DNA of 64,000 bases from Cristatella mucedo (taxonomy: Eukaryota > Bryozoa > Phylactolaemata > Cristatellidae), in assembly GCA_009760855.2 (NCBI GenBank), contig WPIO01000016.1, forward strand, positions 4,297,001-4,361,000. Direction: 5' to 3'. Every line of letters begins with the position of its first letter. Position 1 is the stretch's first letter. This document shows positions 1-30,274 of the stretch, piece by piece. A program made the position numbers and the translations under genes. The notes beneath the pieces were generated by a model, which made no database searches, was not told the origin of the DNA, and saw nothing but the letters and a program-made list of their open reading frames with translations.

Positions 1-1409
1 GACACAAGTATAAAAGCAGATGCTGCGAGAAGCAGCTACGTTTTCAACTGTGCTTGAACGTTGAAAACGTCTTGATGTCAGACGGTAGAGACTCCTGTAT
101 TGGGTAAAGAAACGTCACTTAGTGGGTCACGCAGCATAGCTGCCTATAAGTAGCATTTTCTCCGCCCCTTTCTTAAGTCTTGCCAGCTAAGATATGCTTA
201 ACTAGTTCACTTCTGCTCTTCAGCGGCTGGTGCAAGTGCCTTCGTACACCAGGAATCAGTCTCGCAAGCGACGCAACCAGTAGAGGTTGAAGCACTGGCA
301 ATCAATGCACTGGGTTCACTTCAGCCGATTTTACCGAGAGAGTGCTAGTGTAGCTAAACTTCAAGTTTAATATGACCTTTAATATTTCAGAACGGCAATC
401 GAGAATATTGTATTGCAATGTAGTTTTTATTTTAGTGAAACTAGAACGATTGCTATGCCAATTCCGCTATAGGAAAGAGAATGGAAAAGATCACACAAGA
501 CGGTGGCCTCCTGAGGAAACCCTTTTTTTTCTGCGACATTTTGATGGTGACTCTGGTTATTGTACAGTCGGTGGTGGGTCAGCAGCTTTTTCTATATTCG
601 GGCTTACCTTATTTCTTTCGGAATCCGAATTAGTGTCGCATAGTTGCTCATCTGCTTCCATGTGCAAGCCGATACTTGGATGCCTCTCAATCTCAGCACG
701 CGCGAACGCTGTCCAATGACCGAACAATCAGATGATGCGTGGATTGGTTAAATATGCATTGAAATAGACTCACTTCTCCCGCTATTGACCTGAAGTAGAG
801 GCTGCTCGTGAAGCATGCGAAATTTCAGCACGCATAAGCGTAGTAAGTTAACCTGTGCCTCAAATCCTATGGAGGCCACAACTTCAGCTGCGGTCTCGGC
901 CAAAGCCCAGAATAGAACGGACATCTGGATCCACCGACTGAAATCCTCTATGTATGTCTCTGTAAGAATATTCTTAATCAGCCAACTTTCTCATTTCCAG
1001 AGTAAGTAATTTATTCAAAAATAAAAAGTATATTTACTTCCTTGCTAGGCGAAACGATACTTATATCATCGCTCTTAACTACCAGAGTCAGACGGGCAGA
1101 CATTGCCCGAGGAAAGCCCGAGAAGAAAGTTTTTTTTTATAAGATAGCCTAATCGAAGCAAGACAGCGAGGCACCTAAAGGCGAGTGACAGACCTTGAAC
1201 TCGTGCTGCTTGATAGAGAGCGATTATAGTTCAAAGAGATCTGGTGCACTAAAGCAGTTGGGACACACAACTCCTCAGTGAGGTCCGAGTCTGTTTAACC
1301 TCTAGGTCAAAGTCGTCGTAACTAAATATTTGAATTTATGGTTATGACCTTTCAATTTGAAAATTTAAACCGATACCTAGCAGCAAAATGCTTATTACTA
1401 AATACGGAG
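1..1409. other. Non-coding, nothing recognised
   Basis: Moderately AT-rich unique sequence. Open frames up to 115 codons occur (for example 372-719 plus) but they have no domain, splice context or coding-like composition. I see no gene, repeat or RNA here. Confidence 0.5.
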
Positions 1410-1490
1410 TAATAATAATAATAGCACACTCGATAAAGCACCCTCAGAGAACTCGGTCTCTTTCTAGGTGCCTTCATTTATTTGCTGCAG
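1410..1490 (-). mobile_element. LINE A 3' tail fragment
   Basis: Read on the minus strand this is the conserved 3' end of LINE family A: the AAATGTAAAGCGCC-like block, an AGAGA/TCTCT hairpin and the closing ATT repeats (AAT repeats on the plus strand at 1409-1423). Only the tail is present, so it is a heavily 5'-truncated insertion. Confidence 0.75.
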
Positions 1491-3540
1491 TGATTAAAAC
1501 GAATGACTCAATGCAATAAAGCTACGCAAGAAATTGCGTTCATTGGAAACCTTGGTTGGTCCAAATTATTGCTCCTAAAAAGCTAAATCTTAATGCATGT
1601 ACTGTCATTTTATTACGACCGTGCGATCATTAATGTTAATGGCCTAGTTGATGGACTTGGTCAATCTGTCGCTCTCAAATGTTTTCTTATGCACATGTTA
1701 AATAATTTTGGCTAACTGAAGTTTTTTCATAATCCAGTTGCGTGCCGCATAAAAGTGAATAGAACATCTGTTTGAAAATGGTTTCTTTTTAAATCTTCTA
1801 GCGATATGCTGTGCAGTGTATGAGTAAATGCAAGAGCTTACTTTGCTGACATGTTTCTATCCTGCTCCGTGAAAACATAGGTTTTCATTAGTGAATTATT
1901 GAGTTCACTCGTACGGGTTCAGCAAGTGCCGCCTTTATCAATTCAAACTCGTTTTGCTCCAAGCTTTGGGCCCAGCCATTAGACGCGGCTTGACAATCAA
2001 TTAGCGAGTAACCATTAGTTCAACCGCTCTGGATTCGATGCTACGCATGCAGGGTGCCATTACAAGGCCAACTGCATGCTGCTGTACAAGACCTACAGCT
2101 AGCTTTCAGATTGATCTTGGCCCCACATTAGCTCCTCCAACGTTTACGAGCAGTATATTGTTTGGCTTGAGACTACACATGCTTCGCCAATTATTTGTAA
2201 GGATAGCCCATCTGTTCGCAAAATAATGGCGACCCCCTGACCTGTTCTTCTCTGCCATTGCTTCCCTTGAACTACGCGTGAATTTGATACTAACTCCTGC
2301 AGATTTTTGCTTCCTTTAACAATTTTTTGGGTATCTATTTCTGATCTGTTTTTTACTTACTTTTCGTAAATGTCTAGTGTAGTGTTTTCTTAAATGTCCG
2401 TACTATAAATTTACAATTATTTAGAAAAGAAGCAACCAGATGCATGCATTTGGTATATTCTCTAAATAGATTTAAGTCTCGGCAGCGTGTAAACGGGAGA
2501 CATGCAACGAAATGCTTTCGCAGGCAGAGAGAAAGGATCCCGCTTTTACCGGCCTATATCGCTCATCCTACAGGTAATGGGTGCTCTTTAGTACTGTTAA
2601 GCCACCATGCTGTCGCACTCATACCGGCATGCATTGGTTCTGCTTCCACCACTAGCTGTGCGTGCTTCGAGGAGTTAGTTCTACCAGTATCTACCACACA
2701 GCCGCAGAGACTGGCTCTAGCCAAAGTCTAGGCTTTCCACGAAGAACTTTGAGTTTTCTCATACATTCAGCCTCTACACGAGCTAACGGCAATCCCGAAA
2801 TCCATCCTGACACTTTTTAGTGGCAGGCAGAGTAAAAGAGTTATTGCTTTTAACAGGACCATCTGATTTCGACTGTTCGATGAGTCCGGCCTACACCCCT
2901 TTTACTTTTAAAGTGCAGATTTTTACAGACAGATATAAGACAGTCTGCCAGCGAGTCCGTTATGCCGCACTAAGCAAATTTTCAGCAGCAATATATTGAG
3001 TCGGAAAGACCTCGTTCAGAAAGAGTTTGCTGATGAAATGAGCTTTAACGTTCTAATCTTTGACTATGCATAACTCTCGTTTTCGGCCACTCGCTGTCCA
3101 AGGCCACGTCCGCCACAAGTACCAAAGCACCAGTGAGCTCACTCGATTTCAACGTGGTGCCGCCATGCTAAGTGAAGCCAGCATGACAGTTGGCCTCGTT
3201 CTCAGATGGCACCTCGTCCTAAGAAAAAAGTCTTTCCACATTCGCCTGCTCTAATTCCTCGCCACCGCTGAGACTTAGTTATGTGAGCAGGTGGCAAGTC
3301 TATGTGTTCCACCCCCTGGGAAACCTGGCCGAACGATCTCTACCCCTGCCACCGCTGGGCGATATCCACCCACGGTTGAAGAATACTGCTGACTCATTCT
3401 GTACTGATCACAGGAGAGCATCCACCAAATAGCTTCGTCGTATCTTGCTTCTTTGGCCAGACTCTGACCTAGGCATCCTCGCACATGTCTTTGTCGGAGA
3501 GATGTCTTTCCTGTCCCTAGCCAGAGCTTTTCTTCGACTA
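1491..3540. other. Non-coding, nothing recognised
   Basis: AT-rich unique sequence with no coding exon, RNA or repeat family that I can support. Short open frames at 2038-2226, 2444-2731 and 3060-3254 lack any family signature. Confidence 0.5.
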
Positions 3541-3544
3541 GGAA

Positions 3545-3570
3545 ATATATACGTATATATATATATATAT
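3545..3570. repeat. AT microsatellite
   Basis: A short TA dinucleotide run directly abuts the 3' end of a SINE-2 copy and probably grew from the tail of that insertion. Confidence 0.85.
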
Positions 3571-3715
3571 GATTCAACAGCCTCTTTTGTATAGCGACAG
3601 AAGAGCCTTTACGGCTATCACCACCGCTTGCAACGGCAATACAGGATCACCCACCGAAAGATTCAAGCCCACGATCTCGGGGCTGAGGTCGTGAAAAGCA
3701 GCCGCCTTACGCCAA
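3571..3715 (-). mobile_element. SINE-2 copy (tRNA-derived)
   Basis: On the minus strand the element runs from a tRNA-like head (box A region near 3715, box B near 3665-3675) through CTATACAAAAGAGGCTG to the end GTTGAATC. It matches the copies at 34361-34531, 41331-41472 and 52328-52468, which defines the family. Confidence 0.75.
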
Positions 3716-5800
3716 CCGCCTTGTGCCATCAGGGCTCACCAAAGAAGGTGGATGAGAAAGAGGGCGAAGCTAGGTTACTTCTGTCACGGACGCGGAGTGG
3801 TACACGACTGGATGCTGGAGCGACGAGCACTGCAAAGTGCTTGCTTTCGGGCTCGAACCCTATGCTCGAACCTTGGATGCAATCTCGTACGGCAGTTACA
3901 TTGGACACCCCTCGCCTTCCCCTGCCCCCACCCCCCACCCCCGCGGATGCTTGCCATGCAGACGCCGACGCTTCGCTGCCGAGTTCTAGAGCCAGAGCCG
4001 AGACGTTGCTACGCGTTCTCCTTCGTCTGACGTGCCGGTTTCCTTCCTTCCGGCTGCTAGGTGAAGTGGCAAGAGCGACTGCATTAGTCAAGTTCATGTT
4101 CGCTATTCAAGGCGAAATCCCAGGTGGCTGGCCGTGAATCATTTCAATAGCTCAACCGAAAGAACGCTTTTCTCCAACGCTGCAGCAGATATCTCGGCTG
4201 GCTGTACGCCGAAGAATGATCTATCTGTATCCCAGTGGCGGCGATTAGCAGCGATCGACCGCTGCCGTCCTAGAAATGGGTTAATTGCTGCAGCCGTGGC
4301 ATGTTTTCCGTACTTAAACGTGTGCAGCCTACTAGAGACGCGACTACAGAAGTTCGCGGTTCACTTCGCTAATTCGGTCAGCTGAGCAGTAGCCATTTCT
4401 CAAAGACGGCAGCCTAATGCGATCATTGCGATGCAATAAATGTCTGGACGAATCTTTATCGTCCAGATCATGTCGGTGGAATTGGCCTTCGCCAATCATT
4501 CCTCGCGATCGAAGCTTTTGTGTGAGCAACTGAAAAGTTCGCTCCCACCTAGACACCGTCGGGGCGTCCAGATAGCACGGAAGTCGCTCATCATTTCGCG
4601 ATCTGGTATCACGCCTCAGTCACGTACCGTCCGGGGTCCTCCACCTCATCATTCCAACCCTCCACACTTCCCCGGCCTACAGCTTGAATCTGACTGTCAT
4701 ACTGGTAGAGATTTGACATCGTGCGTATCGCAGCACACTCGATATCACGACAAGAGTCTGAGAAGAAGAAAATGCGGGATTCCTTCTAGTCAGAGGCAAG
4801 ACAGCGCCTGTCAAGCAGGAGTCACGGCAGCCATGCAGTATCGCTCATAGACCGGTGGCCAAGACTCTGGGTGACGACTTACATCCTGTAGCTCCTTGTT
4901 CACATCAGTTTAAACCATGCACACATCAGGCTTCTTTGTGCCTGGCTGCGGCGCACGCGTGCTCGCGAGCGCACACACATGCGAGCGCGCTCGAGCACAC
5001 AAACACAAAAGCACACAAGTTACCCTGTAACAGACTCGGATGTGTTATAAGGTCTCCGGGGGCCAAACAGAAAAGGAGTCTTTGAATCAAACGAGGACCA
5101 TTGCCTCTGAGTTCTGCCTGGCTCCTTCAATACAAGAGTAGCAGTAGGTCATCTGTGCGTCATAGGTCGTATGTGGGCAGGGTCTGTGGCTCATCGGTGT
5201 CGCTGAAACGATGGCAGTTGCTGTCGACGAGGAATCTTGGCAGTGGTGGCTGCGGTATTTGTACGTCGACAATGCTGGCGACACACTTCCAGTGGGCAGC
5301 TTGACTATTCATAGGCGAACATCATAGATAGCTGACAAGAGTCAGCCTGACTGGCAAGCAGCTCGGCGTTGCCCTTTAGGGTTGCCCTGTAGGGCTGCCC
5401 TTACGCGGGCCACGCTCTCGAGCTTCCTAAGACTGCCCTAAGCCCTTATCCGCGACGCTGTCCGTTAGGCTGCGTGTGTCGGTCGAGAGACTTCAAGCGA
5501 GGCTGTGTGTGAGGCTGTTCCGTGGGCTGTACCATGCGATAGTCCTGCGGTGCACTCCAGTGAGCCCCACCCGTGAGCTCGTCCAGTGCGGCCATTCCGC
5601 GACGCAGTCACGTCAGCCCGTCCCGTCCGCCAATCCCGTGAATATGCCAGTGGATTGTGCCACTCGTGGACAGCAAGGGCATTCAAGCCAGCCTGAATCG
5701 CTCTACTTCTCTCTACAACAAGCTCTCTGAAGGACTTTGTTTCTGTCTTCCTGCATGTACACCTATAGCTGTATCTCTGTTTCTTTATGCATTCTTGCCT
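3716..5800. other. Non-coding, overlapping chance frames
   Basis: Overlapping open frames occur on both strands at 3628-4137, 4134-4385 and 4440-4850. None has a splice context or domain. A GC-rich alternating stretch lies at about 4950-5000, and short direct repeats of GTTGCCCTTTAGG type lie at 5366-5400. No gene called. Confidence 0.45.
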
Positions 5801-6548
<748 letters not shown>

Positions 6549-6755
6549 TCGATCACCGACTCACTGGTTGTCATTCTATCGCTGTCTGTCTCTTCATTCC
6601 ATCTAAATGACGGTCTATCAGTCACTGTTTATCTCTCTCTACCTACTTATCTATAGGCATCTAGCTATCTACCGAGCTCTCGCCAACCTTTTCACTAATG
6701 ATTAATGTATGAATTGATATACATTCCTCTCTCGGTCCCTCCCTCTTTGTTTTAC

Positions 6756-6760
<5 letters not shown>

Positions 6761-6791
<31 letters not shown>
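6761..6791. repeat. Short CT microsatellite
   Basis: A second short CT run in the pyrimidine-rich sequence between the long CT tract and the LINE B fragment. Confidence 0.9.
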
Positions 6792-6793
<2 letters not shown>

Positions 6794-6856
6794 CTTTGTC
6801 TCTCTGAATCTCTCAGTCTTCATCTCTGTCTGCCTGTCTCTGTCTCTATCTCATTC

Positions 6857-7336
6857 TAAAGTTCTTACGCTGACCCACAAGGCCCGCCACGGCTTGGCTC
6901 CTTCATACCTAGCTGAACTGCTACATCAGTTTCAGCCTGTTCGCGCCCTCAGGTCCTGTGTGGACAATAAATTAGCTGTCCCATTCCTCCGCTTAAAGAC
7001 AGTTGGCGACAGAAGCTTTAGCTCTGCAGGTCCTAGACTGTGGAACTCGCTTCCACAATTCTTACGCAACGACATCTACTCTCCAACTGCCGACTATGGC
7101 ACATCTTTTTCAGCGGCCCTGAACTGCTACTTCTATGCTATTCACTACCTCAACTGCTCTCCTAACTCTGCTATGCTTCCCACTTTCTCTTTGTTGCGTG
7201 AGACGAAGTCTGTTGGCTACCGAATGCGTACCGAAAGCCGCTTAGGCTGTGAGTGCGCTATACAAAACTCTCCTGCGTAACGCCCAAATGGTCTTTATGA
7301 CTTTGTGGAGTTACTGACGGAGATACATTACATTCT
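6857..7336 (+). mobile_element. LINE B 3' fragment
   Basis: Encodes the C-terminal part of a CR1/L2-type LINE ORF2. Readable motifs in order are [37 protein letters not shown] and AIQNSPA before the stop at 7280. The first two are the usual segments of the post-RT region of these elements. The untranslated end then runs to GGAGATACATTACATT. It matches the minus-strand copy at 48.2-49.5 kb and is 5' truncated after the RT domain. It sits inside pyrimidine-rich sequence. Confidence 0.85.
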
Positions 7337-8061
7337 CTCTCTTTCTCTGCTCTTTATCTGCCTGGATCTGCCTTTCTATGCCCTTCAATGTTTCTCTCTT
7401 TCTCTCTCCCTTCCTTCCTTCCTCCCTACTCTCTGCCTGCCTGTTCCTCTGCCTCTCTCTGACCCTCTTCGAGCTTACTTCGTATCTAATTTTTGCAGAT
7501 GCAACATAAGACCTAGCACAAAGGCTCTGACACCGGAAGAGTTACCAGTTACTGCCGTCTCTTCTAAGCTGCATAAATCTATGGAGACGCTGTTAGGTTT
7601 CGTGAGCAGATGGCAATGGTCCTTTCGCCGGCCGCCCGCCGCCCGCCGCTATTATCTCGTCGCTCGAGGCGATCGGACGTAATGAGACATCGGAGGGCCA
7701 ATTTTATTTGTCAAATATCTCTGCGGCCATCTGGCATTAGCAGGCGAAGACGTCTCGACATTGACGAGCGAGCAGCGTAGTGGCCTAATTTCTTCCCTTA
7801 CGCCCCTAGGAGGCAGGCCACAACGGTAAAGCGGCCGGTAGCCACGGGAGGTTTCCGCCGTAGCCCTTGCCTCAGTCCATTTATGGTGCACCCTTGGGTC
7901 CAAAGGTTGGCTAAAGTTCTCATTCGGCCGACCTCCCTGCCGCCTCCTTCTCCTCCTCCTCAGCAACTAGGCGGTCGACTTCCAATGTCCTCGGTCACTA
8001 GGAGCCCTGCCACCTTTGACCCGGGAAAAGCTGCAGGCTCTTCGGGCGCGAAAGAGAACCT
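7337..8061. other. Pyrimidine-rich then GC-rich, no gene
   Basis: CT/CCTT-rich sequence up to about 7460 gives way to GC-rich, CpG-containing sequence. No supported exon. Confidence 0.5.
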
Positions 8062-8104
8062 CGGCTCCACGCTCGGCCTCGAGCCTAGGCCGAGCGTGGA
8101 GCCG
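8062..8104. repeat. Perfect hairpin, 18-bp arms, 7-nt loop
   Basis: Bases 8062-8079 and 8087-8104 are exact reverse complements, separated by the 7-nt loop CGAGCCT. The arm starts CGGCTCCACGCTCGG. It lies 12 bp before the CTG repeat. Confidence 0.95.
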
Positions 8105-8112
8105 CCATCAGA

Positions 8113-8116
<4 letters not shown>

Positions 8117-8175
<59 letters not shown>
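8117..8175. repeat. CTG triplet repeat, about 20 units
   Basis: Uninterrupted CTG run. It gives poly-Leu, poly-Cys, poly-Ala or poly-Ser open frames depending on frame and strand; none can be tied to a gene. Confidence 0.95.
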
Positions 8176-8176
<1 letters not shown>

Positions 8177-9084
8177 GCTCGCTCCTCCACTCGGCAGCGG
8201 CGGCCTTGCTAGCGATGCCGGCGCTGCTTCGGAGATCGAAGCGCCATGCTCCCCGTGCCCGAAACTCGCTTACCGACATCCGGCGTCGAGACATCTCCTG
8301 ACTTGAACGCTTAAAAGGACGTTTAGAAATTTCATGCTCCTCGAAGCACTGGCTACTGCATGTTGGCTGGATCGGTCCTTTTTCGCGAAAGGCGAGTTAT
8401 TACTAACCTGTCGACGTGCTTTCTTTCAAGCATGCGTAAAAAAGCGTACGCCTAGACAGAGATCCTTAAAGAGCTCGTTAGGGCGCTCCTCAGTTCCCAA
8501 AAAGCACAAAAAATTTCTTGTATCATTATTATTGTTATTATAACAATCACCGCTGGCTTCGTACTGCTCCGTACTTGGCTTCAGCGTGACCAATCTCGGA
8601 GAGCGCCAGGAGAACGCCTACGAGAGCACCGCCTCGCGACGAGCCTGCGTGCTAGCAAAATATTAAATTACCAAAATTATCTAATTAGCAAAGCGGCCCT
8701 TCAAAGAAAGCGAGAAATGCGCCCGTTGACCGCACGAGAAGCCGCGACCATTGACCGCACGATAAGGGGCGCTCTTGCTGTGCTCAACGCTTCGCCTCTA
8801 GCACGTGCAGCGGCCGACGCCGTCCGGATGGCCGTGCCCGCGGCCGCTCCGCTGAAGGGCGCTGTCGCGCCTCAGGCGGTCGAGCCCACCTGCTCCATCT
8901 TTTCTCAGCGAGCGAGCTCAATTAATGCTCATCTCGAGAGCTCGTTCGTTCACTCGAGCTTCGTTCAGAGGCACCCTCTCACAGACGCCGGGTGTCGAGC
9001 GCTTGAGGCAAATCCAAGCCGATGACGAAAGGTCGGAAGCCGAAGACGGAAAGCTGTCCGAGAGCCGAATCAGCCGGCCACCTT
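8176..9084. other. Non-coding, nothing recognised
   Basis: GC-rich in parts (8720-8890), with open frames on both strands but no splice context or domain. Confidence 0.45.
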
Positions 9085-9450
9085 CAAGGTTCCATCACTC
9101 ACGTTTAGGTCCCTTCATTCTTTGGATCCAGCCTACCTATCAAAACTACTCCCCCACCAGGCTAGCTATCGTCTCACTTGCTTTTTTTTTAATCAAATCA
9201 TCTAGCAATCTATACATATACCTCGTAAGAACCTCAAATCCTTTGGAGACCTTGCGTTTCGTTCATATACTACAAAAGCCTGGAACTTACTCCCGACTGA
9301 TGTCACGACATAACCAGGCTCGATGGCATTTAAAATACCGGTACAAACGCACCTGTTTATCGCAGCATTTAGCATTTAGTGGGTCTTCGTAATTCGTCTT
9401 GAATGTTCTTCCGTGTGCTGACACTGTGCATGCTGTAACTATCGATATTA
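9085..9450 (+). mobile_element. LINE A 3' fragment, degraded
   Basis: Matches the LINE A ORF2 C-terminal block (CACTTTTAGGTCNCTTCATTC type sequence at 9097-9122; GGAACTTACTCCCGAC at 9283-9298) and the start of the 3' untranslated region (TGACACTGTGCATGCTG near 9419-9435). Frameshifts and a small internal expansion make it non-coding. The ATT-type tail is missing; an AT microsatellite follows. Confidence 0.75.
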
Positions 9451-9483
9451 CTTGGTGACTCGGTGCATGTATACATATACAGG

Positions 9484-9488
9484 GGCAG

Positions 9489-9558
<70 letters not shown>

Positions 9559-9563
9559 CTGCT
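9484..9563. repeat. AT microsatellite with palindromic flanks
   Basis: A TA run flanked by GCAGTTA on the left and TAACTGC on the right, so the whole 80 bp is one perfect palindrome able to extrude as a hairpin. Confidence 0.9.
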
Positions 9564-9859
9564 ATTGGGCTTGATTTTACTACGCGAATTTCACATTATA
9601 AAGTGGGCGTAGCCGCTACGCCAACTCCTGATCAGGCGGGGTGGGCGTGGTTTCTTCTGGCCTAGTGTGCCGTCTTGACCCAATGAAAGGGCCTAGTAGT
9701 CCAAAAGGTTTGACATTCATGCTCTTATACGCGAATTCCCCCATCCCGACAATCTCCCGCCCTCCTCCCCCCGTCACGCACCCGCAGCCGTTCGCTGTCT
9801 GGAGGAGCGTCCTCCAGCTGAAGCTGCCGCAAGGCAAAAGCGCTCGACTGCCCAGCGCT

Positions 9860-10226
9860 ACGTCCATTCCTCGGCCTAAAGGCGACAGAAGCTTTAGCTT
9901 TGCGGGTCCTGTGGGACTGTGGGACTCGCTTCCACGATTACCCACGATCCTAACGCAACGACAACTTCTCTCCTATTGCCGACTCATCCTTTCCAGCGGT
10001 CCTGAGCTGCTACTTCCACACGCCGCTCACGACCTCAACTGCTCTCCAGACTCTGCAATGCTTCTCACTTTCTCTATTTTGCGTGAGATTAAGTCTGTTG
10101 GCTACCGAATGCCTACCGAAAGCGGCTTGAACGGCGAGTTCGCTAAGCAAAACTGTCTTGCGTAACGCCCACATAGTCTTTGCGGCTTTGTGGTGTTACA
10201 GGTGGAGATACATTACATTACATTAC
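9860..10226 (+). mobile_element. LINE B 3' fragment
   Basis: Carries [28 protein letters not shown] and KSVGYRM motifs, matching the C-terminus of the LINE B copies at 6857 and 48.2 kb. It ends in GGAGATACATTACATTACATT at 10205-10226. Small insertions disrupt the frame. Confidence 0.8.
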
Positions 10227-10755
10227 GTCTCGCGGGCTAATATCGGGATAGGCTCACTTCCGCCACCGCCGAATTCTCTCACTGCTCCGAAGTTTGCCTT
10301 TCCGTGTCCGTCTGTTGACGATCCTGCTGCGGCAATCAGACCGGCTTCGCTTCGCTCTGCTGACTCTGCTAATCCATTCGTAATGCGTTGGAGCGCCCAT
10401 GCAGACGCAATCTGTAGCGTCCGCTGACGCACGCAGACGGCAACCCTTCTTCCGATTGAGATCTGTGGTTTGTGTTCCTGTGTATGCACGCGATTATAGA
10501 TCAGTGAGAACGCCTGCATAGCTGAGAATGGCTGTGTTCGGGAGCGCTGTGGGCGCCTTGAAGAATATACGCCTTTGAAAGCCAGCTTCGGTGGTCTGCA
10601 TACTTCTACGTGCTGTTGGGAGAGCATTAATCTGCATGATCGACCCCAGATAGGCCATTCTAGCTAGGGGAATCGCCTGCAAATAGTTACAGTCGAACGT
10701 AGGCAGGTCAACGCTCAGCCTCTCCCTATACCTCTACCTCGGCGTCTGCAACGCC
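10227..10755. other. Non-coding, nothing recognised
   Basis: No exon, RNA or repeat that I can support. Open frames at 10223-10627 minus and 10494-10682 minus look like chance. Confidence 0.45.
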
Positions 10756-11460
10756 GCAGGCGAACGATGATAAAACCAACTTGCTAGCTATGTGAAAACC
10801 AAGTGTTATTCAGGAATAAGAAAGGCTAATACTCCCTGTTGGCTCTGCTAGCATATCTCTTGTTAAACCTGCAAGAAATCTAGGTGTCATGTTCCAAAGT
10901 GACCTTGCATTAGACGACCGCATCAGCTCCACAATCAAGTCTGCCTACTTTCAGATACATAACATTGCTAAAATTCGGGCTTGTTTAGACAGGGATACCA
11001 CATCTAAATTGGTCCATGCATTTGTGACATCCCGTCTTGACTTCTGTAACTCACTGCTTGCTGGTCAACCGGCCTGTCCACTCAGGTGCTTACAGTGGGT
11101 GCAAAGCTACGCAGCTAGGCTTTTCTGTGATGAGCGTTGCAGTTGCCACATCACACCACTTCTCTCCAACCTGCACTGGCTACGAGTCAAGCAACTGATC
11201 GACTTCAAGGTTTTGTCGCTCACTTTTAGTTCCCTTCATTCTTTGGCTCCAGCCTATCTCTCAGGTCTACTCCTCCACCAGGCCAAGCGACCCTGTGCAT
11301 GTCACCCCTAACCATGATATCCTTGTTGTTTATTGAGCATGCTACCTCTAACCATTTGATTGTGCTTCCTTTGTAGCAAATTTAAAGTGCTTAGAAAGAG
11401 AGTGAGTTCTCTGAGGGTGCTATAGCAAATGAACTATTTTATTATTATTATTATTATTAA
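10756..11460 (+). mobile_element. LINE A fragment with internal deletion
   Basis: Starts in the late RT region (GATGATAAAACCAACTTGCTAG). It continues through the post-RT block with [20 protein letters not shown] and [13 protein letters not shown], then jumps at about 11290 directly into the 3' untranslated region, so roughly 350 bp are missing against the other copies. It ends in the hairpin tail and ATT repeats at 11440-11459. Confidence 0.85.
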
Positions 11461-12780
11461 CTCAATTCGCAAGATGTGGGAAGGTGGTAAAGCCACCAAC
11501 TTCTGACAGCAAATCGCGAATACATCAACAACAAAGGATTTGTCAACTTTGAAGGAACGGTCTCATGCCGACAGGATAGTATCACTAGAAGCAGCAGCCG
11601 GGATAAAAATCTCTCAAGTGACCGAAACACTTAATCCTCGACCCTCTTTGACCAAGTTTGACCTAATGGGCTTGCTGTTAGTTATTTATTTACGACCTAC
11701 CTATTATAAGTAATAGTCAACGACTTCTTACTCAACATCTAGTAGCATTTAGCAATGCTCTAGAGAGATGCCAAATAGTGAGCATGCCAAAATTATCGTC
11801 CGCATGGAGACTGCCGTCTTCTATGTTCGTTGCTGAATCGTAGTCGCTCTACAAATGACAGCTGAGATACTTGAAAGCTTTATATAACCATTGACAGAAC
11901 TGAAAGGATGCACAAACAAAAGAGGTCGTGGAGTAGACACTTACCCTTTTACTAATTATACGAAGCTAAGCGAACCAAAGCCATCGCTAGCACCGACGAA
12001 ATTACGAGAATTCGGCAGCTCGGTCCATGTGCGGTTACGTTTTATTGGCTGATTAATTTGCGTCGTCATATCAGAGCACGGCTGGCCGTTCGACTGGATT
12101 GGTTGGAAAATACAGCTAGCTTGAGTCTGCAGAAGGATATGAGTTATAGAAAATTCACGCGTCTATCGATCAACGGTCGGGCTGCTGCTTCACAGCCCTC
12201 GCTTCACACTAGCTAATACCACCATTATAGAGGTACATTATAGAGGGTACCAGTGATAAGAATTACAGGTACCAAAGATAAGGAACAGGAAAGGCTGTGC
12301 CTGGAAATAGAGCTGCTCACTGGGTCAGACTGGAGCATAGGAGGTCTAGTCGAGGCACGAATTTCACGAACGCTTTCGAGTCAGGAACTTGCAGCGAAAG
12401 CTTGAAAACACGGGAGCTCAAAGCTTAAAAAGAGGAATAGAGTGGAATGGAATTAATTGGCTACCTCGCAAGTTGATCAGAGATCAGGCCTCAGATTTAC
12501 GAATGACTGACTGAGCAGCAGTCTGGTCCACTTTATGAAGCAAACGACTGCTCGAAGCAACAGAGGCGACAGCTCGGGTCACTCGACCGTTTCGAGTAGC
12601 AATCGCGAAACCAGTTAGCATCATGGGAACTAGGCGTTAGTAGATCGAATTACCTCTATCAGCAGCTGCTTCTCTGTAACATAACTCGCCAAACCACTTC
12701 AGCTCCCTTGACCTTTTTCAGCAGTGACGAGTGTACACATGACTGACACGTGGTCCGGTTCCTCTACTTCCGGTAAAGCA
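11461..12780. other. Non-coding, nothing recognised
   Basis: Unique sequence. A short direct repeat of TAGAGGTACATTATAGAGGGTACC type lies at about 12229-12250. No gene seen. Confidence 0.5.
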
Positions 12781-12785
12781 CATCC

Positions 12786-12900
<115 letters not shown>

Positions 12901-12964
12901 TCTTGCTTCCCCGGCGATTTACACGGGTAAATAGTCTAAAACAGCTGCAAGCGATAAATAAACG

Positions 12965-12970
12965 TTTATT
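12965..12970 (-). terminator. Poly(A) signal AATAAA of the receptor gene
   Basis: Read on the minus strand this is AATAAA, about 430 bp beyond the stop codon at 13402-13404. It is the first canonical hexamer I noticed after that stop, which gives a 3' UTR of plausible length. Confidence 0.55.
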
Positions 12971-13401
12971 GGCTTACTATCGAGATGAGTATGCTCCTAA
13001 AAACATAAAAAAAAAGACTTTGCCACCAGCTCTCCAGCGAGGAGGCAGAAGCACGTCCAACTGAACGACGAGCAAGGGGGCTTAAGTAACAATGCTAATC
13101 TTTCGAGCCACGCATCAGCCAGCTAGCACCCCAGGTGGCAGGCTGCTGCAGACGACAATTGCCACTGTACGTACACAGACGCACGCAATGCGAGTCTGTC
13201 AGTGAGAAATACTTGCCGCAGCCTGTAAGCCGTACTTGCATCGCAGTAATGGCGGCGCACATGCTCGTGACTACAGGTTGTGGCAACAGCTCAATTCAAT
13301 TCGCTCCCCCTGATGCTGCTGCTCACGATCGTGAGAACGAACAAGTGCCTGCGGCACGGCACTGGTCGGACAGGCGGCTGCTGCCGCAAAGAATCGAGCG
13401 A

Positions 13402-30274
<16,873 letters not shown>

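Noticed and set aside
3628-4137. 169-codon plus frame with an antisense 122-codon frame
   Set aside because: It starts inside a SINE-2 copy, is mirrored by other frames on both strands, and shows no family signature.
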